Assembly (NCBI RefSeq): GCF_049800955.1
Contig: NZ_JBNAGA010000001.1
Location: 186,001-250,000 of the forward strand
Direction: 5' to 3'
Source: JAKVBH01 sp049800955
GTDB taxonomy: Bacteria > Pseudomonadota > Alphaproteobacteria > Rhodobacterales > Rhodobacteraceae
Length of the DNA: 64,000 bases
The number at the start of each line of letters is the position of its first letter. Within the stretch, counting starts at the first letter, position 1. Below are positions 24,174 to 32,412 of this stretch, in pieces. The notes beneath the pieces are model-generated. The model had not been told where the DNA came from, did no database searches, and saw only the letters and a list, made by a program, of their open reading frames with translations. The position numbers and the translations under genes were made by a program.

Positions 24174-25730
24174 ATGACCAAAGATAGAGTTGTCATTTTT
24201 GACACGACCCTGCGCGATGGCGAACAGAGCCCCGGCGCAACCATGACCCATGACGAGAAGCTGGAGATTGCCGAGCTGCTCGATGATATGGGCGTTGATA
24301 TTATCGAAGCTGGTTTCCCGATTGCCTCTGAGGGGGATTTCCGGGCGGTGAGCGAGATTGCGGAGCGCTCCAAGGATGCGGTGATCTGTGGGCTGGCGCG
24401 CGCGCAACTGCCCGATATTGATCGCTGCTGGGAGGCTGTGAAGAAGGCCGCTCAGCCGCGCATCCACACCTTTATCGGCACCTCGCCATTGCACCGCGCG
24501 ATCCCCAACCTCACGATGGATGAGATGGCCGAGCGCATCGAGCAGACCGTCAGCCATGCGCGCAACCTGTGTGACAACGTGCAATGGTCGCCCATGGATG
24601 CGACGCGCACGGAATGGGACTATCTCTGCCGCGTGGTCGAGATTGCGATCAAAGCGGGCGCCTCGACGATCAATATCCCTGACACCGTTGGTTATACCGC
24701 CCCGCGCGAAAGTGCGGATCTGATCCGGCGGCTCATCGAGACGGTACCCGGGGCGGATGATGTGATCTTCGCCACCCATTGTCACAATGACCTCGGCATG
24801 GCGACGGCCAACAGCCTCGCGGCTGTAGAAGGGGGCGCGCGCCAGATCGAATGCACGATCAATGGCCTGGGCGAGCGGGCGGGCAATACCGCGCTCGAAG
24901 AGGTTGTGATGGCGATGAAGGTGCGTGGCGACATCATGCCGTTTGAGACGCGCATCGACACTCAGAAAATCATGCATATCTCGCGCCGCGTCTCAGCGGT
25001 GTCTGGCTTTGCAGTCCAATTCAACAAGGCCATTGTCGGCAAAAACGCCTTTGCCCATGAGAGCGGGATCCACCAGGACGGCATGCTGAAAAATGCCGAA
25101 ACCTTTGAGATCATGCGGCCTGAAGACGTGGGCATCGCGGGCACCTCGCTGCCTCTGGGCAAGCATTCGGGGCGCGCGGCGCTGCGGGCCAAGCTCAAGG
25201 AGTTGGGCGTCGAGGTGGGGGACAACCAGCTCAAGGATATCTTCGTGCGGTTCAAGGATTTGGCGGACCGCAAGAAAGAAGTCTATGACGACGATATTCT
25301 GGCCCTCGTCTCGGCCACGACGGATGAAGAGGATCATCTGGAGTTGGTCAACCTGAAAATCCTCTGCGGTACAGGCGGCCCAGCGGAAGCGACGCTGGAG
25401 ATGGCCGTTGGCGGCACGGATCAAAGCGCTGAGGCCCCTGGCGACGGGCCTGTGGATGCGACCTTCAAAGCGGTACGTGTGCTGCATCCCAATGAAGCGC
25501 GTTTGCAGCTCTATCAGGTCAGCGCGGTGACCGAAGGCACGGATGCGCAGGCCACTGTGACGGTGCGACTGGAAGAGGATGGCATGATTGCCACGGGCCA
25601 ATCCGCCGACACCGATACGGTTGTGGCCTCCGCCAAGGCTTATATTCAGGCGCTCAATCGCCTGATCGTGCGGCGGCAGAAGGTTGGGCCCGGGGCAGAT
25701 GTCCGCGAAGTGAGCTACAAGGAGCTTTGA
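24174..25730 (+). CDS. leuA: 2-isopropylmalate synthase
   Basis: First committed enzyme of leucine biosynthesis: condenses acetyl-CoA with 2-oxoisovalerate. A 518-residue, full-length form. The catalytic TIM barrel begins DTTLRDGEQSPG (about residues 11-22); HCHNDLGMATANS holds the metal-binding His pair (about 200-212); NAFAHESGIHQDG and GKHSGRAAL precede the C-terminal leucine-feedback domain (about 390-518, ending VSYKEL). The ATG at 24174 follows an AAAGGA and begins MTKDRVVIFD; an ATG at 24132 would add 14 residues. Controlled by the leader peptide and stem-loop upstream, and probably by leucine itself through the regulatory domain. Confidence 0.97.
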   Translation: MTKDRVVIFDTTLRDGEQSPGATMTHDEKLEIAELLDDMGVDIIEAGFPIASEGDFRAVSEIAERSKDAVICGLARAQLPDIDRCWEAVKKAAQPRIHTFIGTSPLHRAIPNLTMDEMAERIEQTVSHARNLCDNVQWSPMDATRTEWDYLCRVVEIAIKAGASTINIPDTVGYTAPRESADLIRRLIETVPGADDVIFATHCHNDLGMATANSLAAVEGGARQIECTINGLGERAGNTALEEVVMAMKVRGDIMPFETRIDTQKIMHISRRVSAVSGFAVQFNKAIVGKNAFAHESGIHQDGMLKNAETFEIMRPEDVGIAGTSLPLGKHSGRAALRAKLKELGVEVGDNQLKDIFVRFKDLADRKKEVYDDDILALVSATTDEEDHLELVNLKILCGTGGPAEATLEMAVGGTDQSAEAPGDGPVDATFKAVRVLHPNEARLQLYQVSAVTEGTDAQATVTVRLEEDGMIATGQSADTDTVVASAKAYIQALNRLIVRRQKVGPGADVREVSYKEL

Positions 25731-25803
25731 GGCCTGAGGCAAGGCTGATGCAGCCCGGCTTCCGCAAACGGCCTTGTTCCGAGCGCGGCACCGAAGAAAC
25801 GTG

Positions 25804-26238
25804 CTAGAGCCCCTGCGGCATCCCGCTGGCCGGTACAATCCCCACAAGCAATGCGCGCTCTCGATCATCGAGGGCGCGTTTTTCATGGGTCTCAGGATCA
25901 ACAGCCACCTGTGTGAAGCTCGCAGTGGTGGCGGCCTGATCCTCCGCGCCCTTGAACAGCCCGAGGATGAGCCGGAACGACGTGCGCCCGATGTGTTCGC
26001 AGGCCAGCCCGCAAGTAAGCGCATCGGGGAAGGCGAGCTCCGCGTGATACTCACAGTTGTTGGCCACGACGAGGAACCGGGTGTGCGCGGCCAGTAGTCC
26101 GCTCTCGGTCTGCCAATGGGTCAAAGCTGTGTCGAAGAGCGAGAGATAGGTCGCGTTGTTGAGATGCCCGTAGGCGTCATTGTCGGCCCAACGGGTCTGC
26201 AAGGGCATGTGCCAGCGGTATCGCGCCCGCGCGCGCAT
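25804..26238 (-). CDS. Hotdog-fold acyl-CoA thioesterase (4HBT type)
   Basis: A 144-residue protein with the 4-hydroxybenzoyl-CoA thioesterase motif: TRWADNDAYGHLNNATYLSL at about residues 15-34, where the Asp is catalytic in the family. Start at 26238 shares one base with the stop of the TIGR02186 gene (TGATG), so translation is probably coupled. It converges with leuA, with 73 bases between the stops. The link between a thioesterase and the upstream sulphur-type transporter pair is not obvious. Substrate unknown. Confidence 0.88.
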   Translation of the reverse strand: MRARARYRWHMPLQTRWADNDAYGHLNNATYLSLFDTALTHWQTESGLLAAHTRFLVVANNCEYHAELAFPDALTCGLACEHIGRTSFRLILGLFKGAEDQAATTASFTQVAVDPETHEKRALDDRERALLVGIVPASGMPQGL

Positions 26239-27002
26239 CAGCTCAGACGCAAGACGCGGAAGAGCGCAGAGGCGCCCCAGCCGGCGGCAATGGCAATGGC
26301 AAGCGACATCAGGCCATAGAGCAGCGGCTGCTCGCGCGAGAGCGAGAAGAGCCAACGCTCCAGCCCTACCTTGCGCACATCAAGTTCCGTCTCATGATGT
26401 GAGACGACGCCACCATCGCGCACCAGAAACACCCGTGTGACATAGGCGCCTTCGGTCAGATTGGCGGGCAGTTCGATGGCCGTGCGAAACAGGGTTTCCT
26501 CACGCAGATCGACGGCGCCTTCGCCCAGTTGGTAGACGCCTTGCGACATGCGGATGCGGATCACCGCATCGGAAAACCGCTCGACATCATCCACCGCGCC
26601 GCTTTCGCCCACAAGGCGGATGGCTTTGGGAATCGAGATCTTGTGGCGCAGGTCTTCCGTCTGCGAGAGGATCTCGTCCAGTGGGCCCGATGCGGCCACG
26701 GCATAAAACGAGGGCGCCTCATCAACGGTTACGGCTTCGGTGTTGATCCAGATGCCGAAGCGGCGCTCTTTCTTGCGGACAACCACCGGGGCGGAGGGGC
26801 CGGCCACTGTGATGACGACCTCCAGCGGGGAGGATTGCAGCGGCGCGTCGCGCTTGACAGCGCCAAAGATCAAAAGGTCGGAGCCATCGAAGTTCGTCGT
26901 GATCGCAATGCTGTCGCGGCTCATGCCCAGCACAACCTCTTCGGCCAATGCAAAGAGAGGGGCCAGCATGAGGGAAAGGCAGAGGAGCAGGCGGTGCAGC
27001 AT
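26238..27002 (-). CDS. TIGR02186 family membrane-anchored protein
   Basis: A 254-residue protein. Signal peptide MLHRLLLCLSLMLAPLFALA; periplasmic region about residues 21-220, with EVVLGMSRDSIAITTNFDGSD and KERRFGIWINTE; one C-terminal membrane helix (about 228-250). It matches the alphaproteobacterial family TIGR02186, usually found next to a TauE/SafE-type exporter as here (one base separates them). It is probably a periplasmic accessory to that transporter. Function not experimentally defined to my knowledge. Confidence 0.85.
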   Translation of the reverse strand: MLHRLLLCLSLMLAPLFALAEEVVLGMSRDSIAITTNFDGSDLLIFGAVKRDAPLQSSPLEVVITVAGPSAPVVVRKKERRFGIWINTEAVTVDEAPSFYAVAASGPLDEILSQTEDLRHKISIPKAIRLVGESGAVDDVERFSDAVIRIRMSQGVYQLGEGAVDLREETLFRTAIELPANLTEGAYVTRVFLVRDGGVVSHHETELDVRKVGLERWLFSLSREQPLLYGLMSLAIAIAAGWGASALFRVLRLS

Positions 27003-27003
27003 A

Positions 27004-27921
27004 TCAGTGGCCTCCCGCCGCGCCGAGCGAGTAGAGCTCTGTTGGCATGATCAGCAGATCAAGCGCGAGTTTACCGCAGACCGCCAGAACCATAAGGGCC
27101 AACAGAATGCGCAATTGCTCGGCCTTGAGCTTGGTGCCCAGCCGTGTGCCGATCTGCGCACCAATGACACCGCCCACAAGCAGCAGCACGGCAAGCACGA
27201 TATCGACGGTGAAGTTGGTTGTCGCGTGCAGGAGCGTCGTGAAACCGGTCACGAAGATGATCTGAAAGAGCGATGTCCCGACGACGACTTTGGTGGGCAT
27301 GTTGAGGATGTAGATCATGGCAGGCACCATGATGAAACCGCCGCCCACCCCCATGATGGCCGCCAGAATACCCACGAACACCCCGACGATCAGCGGCGGG
27401 ATGACGGAGATATAGAGGCCAGAGGTGCGAAAGCGCATCTTGAAGGGCAGGGCGTCAATCCATGTGCGCTGCTTGCGGCGCGGAGCTGTGACGCCTTTCT
27501 TGTTGCGGCGCATGGCATTGAGGCTCTCGATGAACATCAAGCCACCGATAATGCCAAGAAAGACGACGTAGCAAAGCCGCACCAGCAGATCGACCTGGCC
27601 CAGTGACTTCAGGTAGTTGAAGAGGACCACCCCGAGCGCCGCGCCGACCAACCCGCCAATGAGCAGCACGGTCCCCATTTTGAGATCGACGGATTTTCGC
27701 CGCAGATGCGCGAGCACGCCGGAGAACGACGACGCGACAATCTGGTTGGCTTCCGTGGCCACGGCAACAGCAGGCGGGATGCCTATGAAAAACAAAAGCG
27801 GCGTCATCAAGAAGCCGCCGCCTACGCCAAACATGCCGGACAAGATGCCCACAATCCCGCCCAATCCCAATAGTAGGAAGGCATTGACCGAAACCTCGGC
27901 TATGGGCAGATAGATTTGCAT
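27004..27921 (-). CDS. Sulphite exporter TauE/SafE family (TSUP) membrane transporter
   Basis: A 305-residue integral membrane protein with duplicated family motifs: GMFGVGGGFLMTPLL near residue 29 and AIMGVGGGFIMVPAM near residue 185. About eight hydrophobic helices. TSUP proteins export or import organosulphur compounds or sulphite/sulphoacetate. First gene of a three-gene unit with the TIGR02186 protein and a thioesterase. The substrate is unproven. Confidence 0.92.
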   Translation of the reverse strand: MQIYLPIAEVSVNAFLLLGLGGIVGILSGMFGVGGGFLMTPLLFFIGIPPAVAVATEANQIVASSFSGVLAHLRRKSVDLKMGTVLLIGGLVGAALGVVLFNYLKSLGQVDLLVRLCYVVFLGIIGGLMFIESLNAMRRNKKGVTAPRRKQRTWIDALPFKMRFRTSGLYISVIPPLIVGVFVGILAAIMGVGGGFIMVPAMIYILNMPTKVVVGTSLFQIIFVTGFTTLLHATTNFTVDIVLAVLLLVGGVIGAQIGTRLGTKLKAEQLRILLALMVLAVCGKLALDLLIMPTELYSLGAAGGH

Positions 27922-28021
27922 AGTGTCTGTTAGACCAGTGTGGCGTGGTTTCGCAAGCGCAGCGAAGCCGCACTTGCGTTGGTCTTAGTGGAGATCCTCA
28001 ACTGGACTTATCCGGCGGCAC

Positions 28022-28987
28022 CTATCGTTCCTTGACGTAAGGCTCGCCCCCGGCGCGCGGCGGGATGGCTTTGCCGACAAACCCCGCAAGGATTACGACC
28101 GTCAGGATATAGGGCAAGGCATCCATGAATTGGACGGGAACGATGAAGGCGCCGAGGTCAATATTCTGGTATCGCAGGGCAATGGCTTGCAGGAAGCCAA
28201 AGAGCAGGCAGGCATAGAGCGCATACCAGGGCCGCCATTTGGCGAAGATGAGCGCCGCGAGCGCGATGAACCCCCGGCCCGCCGTCATGTCCTTCACGAA
28301 GCCCGCTTGCAGGGCCGTTGCGAGATAGGCGCCCGCGATCCCGCAGAGCACGCCGCAAATCGCCACGGCGGCGAAGCGCAGCCCCACCACAGAGACACCG
28401 GCCGTATCGACAGCTGCGGGGTTTTCGCCCACCGCGCGCAGGCGCAGCCCGAAGCGCGTCCGAAACAGGACCCACCACGTCAATGGCACCATGGCCAAGG
28501 CGACATAGACAAGGATCGAATGCCCTGAGATGAGCTCGTGATAAATCGGTCCGAGCAAGGGCACATCCTTGAGCGCCTCGGCAAAGGGCAGGGTGATCGG
28601 CTCAAAGCGACCATTGCCAATGAGCGACGGTGTGCGCCCGCCCTGCTGAAACCAGCTTTGAGCAATCAGCACGGTCAGGCCTGCGGCGAGGAAGTTGATA
28701 GCCACGCCGGAGATGAGCTGGTTGCCGCGAAACGTGATCGAGGCCAGCCCATGCAGGACAGAGAGTGCCATGGAAGCGGCAATCCCGGCCAGCAGCCCGA
28801 GCCACACATTGCCGGAAACCGCGGCAATCGCCGCAGCAAAGAAGGCGGCGGCCAACATCTTGCCCTCGAGGCCGATATCAAAAATGCCTGCACGCTCCGA
28901 GTAGAGCCCGGCCAGACAGGCCAGCAACAGCGGTGTGGCCAGTCGGATCGTGCTGTCGAGGACTTGAATAAGGGTCAGGAAATCCAT
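28022..28987 (-). CDS. ABC transporter permease, BMP/sugar-nucleoside type (second permease)
   Basis: A 321-residue BPD_transp_2-type permease with about eight to nine helices. The motif RAGIFDIGLEGKMLAAAFF near residues 32-50 is the family signature, paired with FNIGGEGQ in its partner. The ATG at 28987 shares one base with the partner permease's TGA; a GTG at 28990 is an alternative start. Functions with the 28987-30081 permease, the 30302-31837 ATPase and the BMP-type binding protein, probably importing a nucleoside or purine. Confidence 0.92.
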   Translation of the reverse strand: MDFLTLIQVLDSTIRLATPLLLACLAGLYSERAGIFDIGLEGKMLAAAFFAAAIAAVSGNVWLGLLAGIAASMALSVLHGLASITFRGNQLISGVAINFLAAGLTVLIAQSWFQQGGRTPSLIGNGRFEPITLPFAEALKDVPLLGPIYHELISGHSILVYVALAMVPLTWWVLFRTRFGLRLRAVGENPAAVDTAGVSVVGLRFAAVAICGVLCGIAGAYLATALQAGFVKDMTAGRGFIALAALIFAKWRPWYALYACLLFGFLQAIALRYQNIDLGAFIVPVQFMDALPYILTVVILAGFVGKAIPPRAGGEPYVKER

Positions 28988-30081
28988 CACGCTTGCCCCC
29001 GCTTGAAGGCCATGAAGAGCTTCTCAAGGGGCATGCGCACCATGTTGTCGAGCGCGCCTGTGAACAGGATCACCAGCGCCTGGATCACGACGATCAACTC
29101 ACGGGGGATATTCGTCCAAAGCGCCAGTTCCGCGCCGCCCTGATAGAGAAAGCCGAAGAGCAGCGCCGCCATGGCCACGCCCACGGGATGCGAGCGCCCC
29201 ATCAGCGCGACCGCGATCCCGATGAAGCCTGCGCCCTCGGTCGCGTTCAGGATCAGGCGTTCCGCCTCTCCCATGGTGGTGTTGAGCGCCATGAGCCCGG
29301 CCAGACCGCCAGAGATGAGCATGGCGACAACCGTGATCTTCACGGGGCTGATGCCTGCATATTTCGCAGCGCTCTCACTGTGCCCGAAGGCGCGTATTTC
29401 ATAGCCCAACCGGGTCCGCCAGATCAGCGCCCAGACAACCACACAAGCCACCAGAGCGACAAACAAGGTCACATTCGCGGGGGCTGATTTGGAAAAGGCG
29501 ATGCCCAAAGGCGTGAGCATCTCGTGCAATGTGGGAAGGCTGGCGGCTTCAGGGAACTTGGCGGTGGCCGGGTCCATGACGCCTTGCGGGCGCATGACGT
29601 TCACGAGCAGGTAATTCAACAGGGCCGAGGCGATGAAATTGAACATGATCGTCGTGATCACGATGTGGCTGCCGCGTTTGGCCTGCAAATAAGCGGGCAG
29701 AAAGGCCCAGAGTGCGCCAAAGAGGCCAGCAGAGAGCGTCGCGAAGAGGAGCGCAATCGTCCAGTGCGGCCAAGGAAAGTAAAGACAGACAATGGCGACT
29801 CCGAGCCCGCCCAACATGGCCTGACCTTCGCCGCCAATGTTGAAAAGCCGCGCGTGAAAGGCCACGGCAACGGCGAGACCGGTGAAGATGAAGTTGGTCG
29901 TGTAGTAGAGCGTGTAGCCCCATCCATAGGTGGAGCCGAGCGCGCCATTGACCATCAGCTTCACAGCTTCCCACGGGTCTTCGCCAATCGCGAGGATGAC
30001 CAACGCCGAGATCAGCGCAGCCAGGATGATTGAAATCAGAGGGACGAGGACCGCATCGGCCCAGGCCGGCATACGTTCCAT
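28987..30081 (-). CDS. ABC transporter permease, BMP/sugar-nucleoside type (first permease)
   Basis: A 364-residue permease. It begins MERMPAWADAVLVPLISIIL; HARLFNIGGEGQAMLGGLG near residue 85 is the signature of nucleoside/sugar type permeases; GSHIVITTIMFNFIASALLN follows. It starts 34 bases after the small TM-peptide gene and is coupled to the second permease by an overlapping stop/start. Together they form the membrane pore. Confidence 0.93.
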   Translation of the reverse strand: MERMPAWADAVLVPLISIILAALISALVILAIGEDPWEAVKLMVNGALGSTYGWGYTLYYTTNFIFTGLAVAVAFHARLFNIGGEGQAMLGGLGVAIVCLYFPWPHWTIALLFATLSAGLFGALWAFLPAYLQAKRGSHIVITTIMFNFIASALLNYLLVNVMRPQGVMDPATAKFPEAASLPTLHEMLTPLGIAFSKSAPANVTLFVALVACVVVWALIWRTRLGYEIRAFGHSESAAKYAGISPVKITVVAMLISGGLAGLMALNTTMGEAERLILNATEGAGFIGIAVALMGRSHPVGVAMAALLFGFLYQGGAELALWTNIPRELIVVIQALVILFTGALDNMVRMPLEKLFMAFKRGQA

Positions 30082-30115
30082 CAGCGCAGCCCTCCCGTCA
30101 GGAGAGGGACGCGGC

Positions 30116-30247
30116 TCAGACTAGTGCAAGAAGTGCCACGCCAGTGATCAACAGAAGCGCGACCGGCCACAGCGGCAGATCCGGTGTCTTGGCTTTGGTG
30201 CGGGCCACGGCCTGCGGTTTTTGCGGAGTGAGCAAGTGTTTGGTCAT
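30116..30247 (-). CDS. Small single-helix membrane peptide (43 aa) in the ABC operon
   Basis: A 44-codon frame reading MTKHLLTPQKPQAVA, a Lys/Pro-rich linker to about residue 25, then the helix LPLWPVALLLITGVALLALV at the C-terminus. A GAGAGGA lies seven bases upstream of the ATG, strong evidence for translation. It sits between the ATPase and first permease genes, in the same direction, with gaps of 54 and 34 bases. The topology (basic N-terminus inside, short helix) resembles small subunits that modulate transporters. No family recognised; function inferred from position only. Confidence 0.75.
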   Translation of the reverse strand: MTKHLLTPQKPQAVARTKAKTPDLPLWPVALLLITGVALLALV

Positions 30248-30301
30248 ACGGTATCCTCTCCGAGGGCCAGAGTGACGTCAAGAGCTTAACAAATCGTTTC
30301 A

Positions 30302-31837
30302 TTATGCGGCCCCCGCCGTTTCTGTGATCCCAGCCATCAAAAGGCCAAGTTCCTTTTCATCGGTCTGTGCGGGCAGGCGTTCGCCCATGATATGTCCATC
30401 AAACATCACTGCGATTCGGTCCGACAGCGACAGGATTTCATCGAGCTCCACTGAGACGAGCAAGACCGCCTTCCCCTGATCGCGCAGGGCCACGATCTGC
30501 TCGTGAATGAATTCGATCGCCCCGATATCAACCCCCCGCGTCGGCTGGCCCACGAGCAGGAGATCGGGGTTGCGTTCGATCTCGCGGGCGACGACGATCT
30601 TTTGCTGGTTGCCACCCGAGAAGTTTTTCGCGGCCAGCCAAGGATTGGGCGGGCGCACGTCAAATTTCTCGATCTTGCGCTGGGTGTCGGCGCGAATGGC
30701 GCGGTTGTTCATGAAAAGACCGGATTGGAACGCCGGGTCATGGTGATAGCCGAAGGCCGCGTTTTCCCAGGCATGGTAATCCATGATCAGGCCTTCGCGT
30801 TGCCGGTCTTCGGGGACGTGCGCGATGCCGCGTGCCCGGCGCGATTGGCCGTCCGAGGCCTTGCCGGTCAGGTCGATCTCGGTGCCGTTGATGCGGATTG
30901 TCCCGGTGCCATGCTGGTAGCCGCCGAGGACTTCCAGAAGCTCGGATTGACCATTCCCGGCCACGCCCGCAATTCCAAGGATTTCCCCGGCGCGCACATT
31001 GAGCGAGATGCCCTTTACCCGCTCGACGCCCTCGTCATCCACAACACGCAGGTTCTCGACCTCGAGGATCGGCGCGCCGGGCTGTGCTGGCACTTTGTCG
31101 ACCCGCAAGAGCACTTTGCGCCCGACCATCAGTTCGGCCAGCTGCTCCGGGCTTGTCTCGTCTGTCTTGACCGTCGCCGTCATCTCACCGCGGCGCATGA
31201 CCGAGACGGTATTGGTTATATCCATGATTTCACGCAGTTTATGCGTGATCAGGATGATCGTTTTGCCCTCTTCGCGCAGCCGCCCCAGTATGCGAAACAG
31301 CTGATCTGCTTCAGACGGTGTGAGCACGCCGGTGGGCTCGTCGAGGATCAGGATATCGGCCTGACGGTAGAGCGCCTTGAGGATCTCCACGCGCTGCTGG
31401 TGGCCCACGGAGAGCTCTTCGACAATCGCATCGGGATCGACGTTAAGCTCATATTCTGCGGCCAGTTCCGTGAGCAGTTTGCGCGCCTTGGCGAGCGAAG
31501 GGCGCAGCAAAGCGCCGTCTTCCGCGCCAAGGACCACGTTTTCGAGCACAGTGAAGTTGGGCACAAGTTTGAAATGTTGAAAGACCATGCCGATGCCTGC
31601 GGCGATGGCGGCCTGACTGTCGGGGATCTGGGTTTCCTTGCCGGCGATCCAGATCTCGCCCTTGTCGGCTTTGTAGAAGCCATACAGGATCGACATGAGC
31701 GTGGATTTGCCCGCGCCATTCTCGCCGATGATGCCATGGATTGTGCCGGGCATGACGCGGATCGAGATGTCCTTGTTGGCCTGAACAGGGCCGAAGGCTT
31801 TTGAGATGCCTTTCAGTTCAATGGCGGGTGCGGTCAT
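30302..31837 (-). CDS. ABC transporter ATP-binding protein, sugar/nucleoside double type
   Basis: A 511-residue ATPase with two domains in one chain, as in the sugar/nucleoside uptake class. Domain 1: Walker A GENGAGKS (residues 37-44), signature LSVGHQQR, Walker B ILILDEPTGVL. Domain 2 has the degenerate Walker A GVAGNGQSE, signature FSGGNQQK and Walker B region LLVGQPTRGVDIG, again typical. Start at 31837 (MTAPAIELKGISKAFG) overlaps the NTF2-like gene stop as ATGA; the frame continues upstream only as noise across that gene. Powers the two permeases downstream. Confidence 0.94.
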   Translation of the reverse strand: MTAPAIELKGISKAFGPVQANKDISIRVMPGTIHGIIGENGAGKSTLMSILYGFYKADKGEIWIAGKETQIPDSQAAIAAGIGMVFQHFKLVPNFTVLENVVLGAEDGALLRPSLAKARKLLTELAAEYELNVDPDAIVEELSVGHQQRVEILKALYRQADILILDEPTGVLTPSEADQLFRILGRLREEGKTIILITHKLREIMDITNTVSVMRRGEMTATVKTDETSPEQLAELMVGRKVLLRVDKVPAQPGAPILEVENLRVVDDEGVERVKGISLNVRAGEILGIAGVAGNGQSELLEVLGGYQHGTGTIRINGTEIDLTGKASDGQSRRARGIAHVPEDRQREGLIMDYHAWENAAFGYHHDPAFQSGLFMNNRAIRADTQRKIEKFDVRPPNPWLAAKNFSGGNQQKIVVAREIERNPDLLLVGQPTRGVDIGAIEFIHEQIVALRDQGKAVLLVSVELDEILSLSDRIAVMFDGHIMGERLPAQTDEKELGLLMAGITETAGAA

Positions 31838-32199
31838 TCGGGGGCTCCTGTGCCGACAAAACCGGTCATTTCGGCGATCTGTTCGTTGGTGATGCGCGCA
31901 AAATACTGGCCAAGCTGCACCATCTCTTCGCCCGAGGGTCCTGGCCCGCCGAAGGCAACCGTGACGCGGGCCAAGGTCTGGGTCATGTCGCTTTTCACGA
32001 CGCGGGCCGTCCAACCCGGGGCATTGTCGCTGAACATGGCGACGTAAGAGGCGATGGCATCCGGGCCAGACAGGCTCCCGTCGCTGCGTGGATCGGCATA
32101 GGTGCAGTCTGGCGTGAGGGCCTGTGCGATGGCTTGGTTGCGGGATGCCGCATCGCTCATGCCCCATGCATCAAAGAATGTGGTGATTGCGTCGCCCAT
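31834..32199 (-). CDS. NTF2-like / SnoaL-fold small protein
   Basis: A 121-residue protein of the nuclear-transport-factor-2 fold type: MGDAITTFFDAWGMSD, the phrase QALTPDCTYADPRSDG and SGPDAIASYVAMF are typical of SnoaL-like polyketide-cyclase or ketosteroid-isomerase relatives. Such folds are enzymes or ligand-binding units. The stop overlaps the ATPase start as ATGA, so its translation is coupled to the transporter. It may process the imported substrate. Start at 32199; a longer in-frame start at 32274 adds a basic stretch without family likeness. Confidence 0.8.
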   Translation of the reverse strand: MGDAITTFFDAWGMSDAASRNQAIAQALTPDCTYADPRSDGSLSGPDAIASYVAMFSDNAPGWTARVVKSDMTQTLARVTVAFGGPGPSGEEMVQLGQYFARITNEQIAEMTGFVGTGAPE

Positions 32200-32358
32200 A
32201 CCGCCCCTCGCAGAATCTTTGGACAGTTTTGCAGAGCCCCGCGCGTTTGCCCAGACCTGCCTTTGCGAAACCATGAAAGCGCCAGCGCTTTGGCGGTGTT
32301 CTTCACCAACCCGCCGAATGCACCTCCCGGTACTGTGAGCCGATGCGCCTTAAACAGA

Positions 32359-32388
32359 AAACCGCCCGCGAAAGAGCGCGGGCGGTTT
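32359..32388. terminator. Strong hairpin after the BMP binding-protein gene
   Basis: AAACCGCCCGCG (32359-32370) and CGCGGGCGGTTT (32377-32388) form a perfect 12-bp stem with a 6-base loop; the plus strand carries T-rich sequence after it, and the minus strand reads TTTTCTG. It lies 25 bases past the stop of the binding-protein gene and before the NTF2/ATPase genes. Likely a partial terminator giving more binding protein than transporter. Confidence 0.8.
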
Positions 32389-32412
32389 TTATCACAACGT
32401 GCGACTGTCGCC

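Noticed and set aside
30081..30302. 73-codon minus-strand frame MKRFVKLLTSLW ... across the ATPase/permease gap
   Set aside because: The competing 43-codon frame (30116-30247) has a good ribosome site and a sensible membrane helix, whereas this one has neither.
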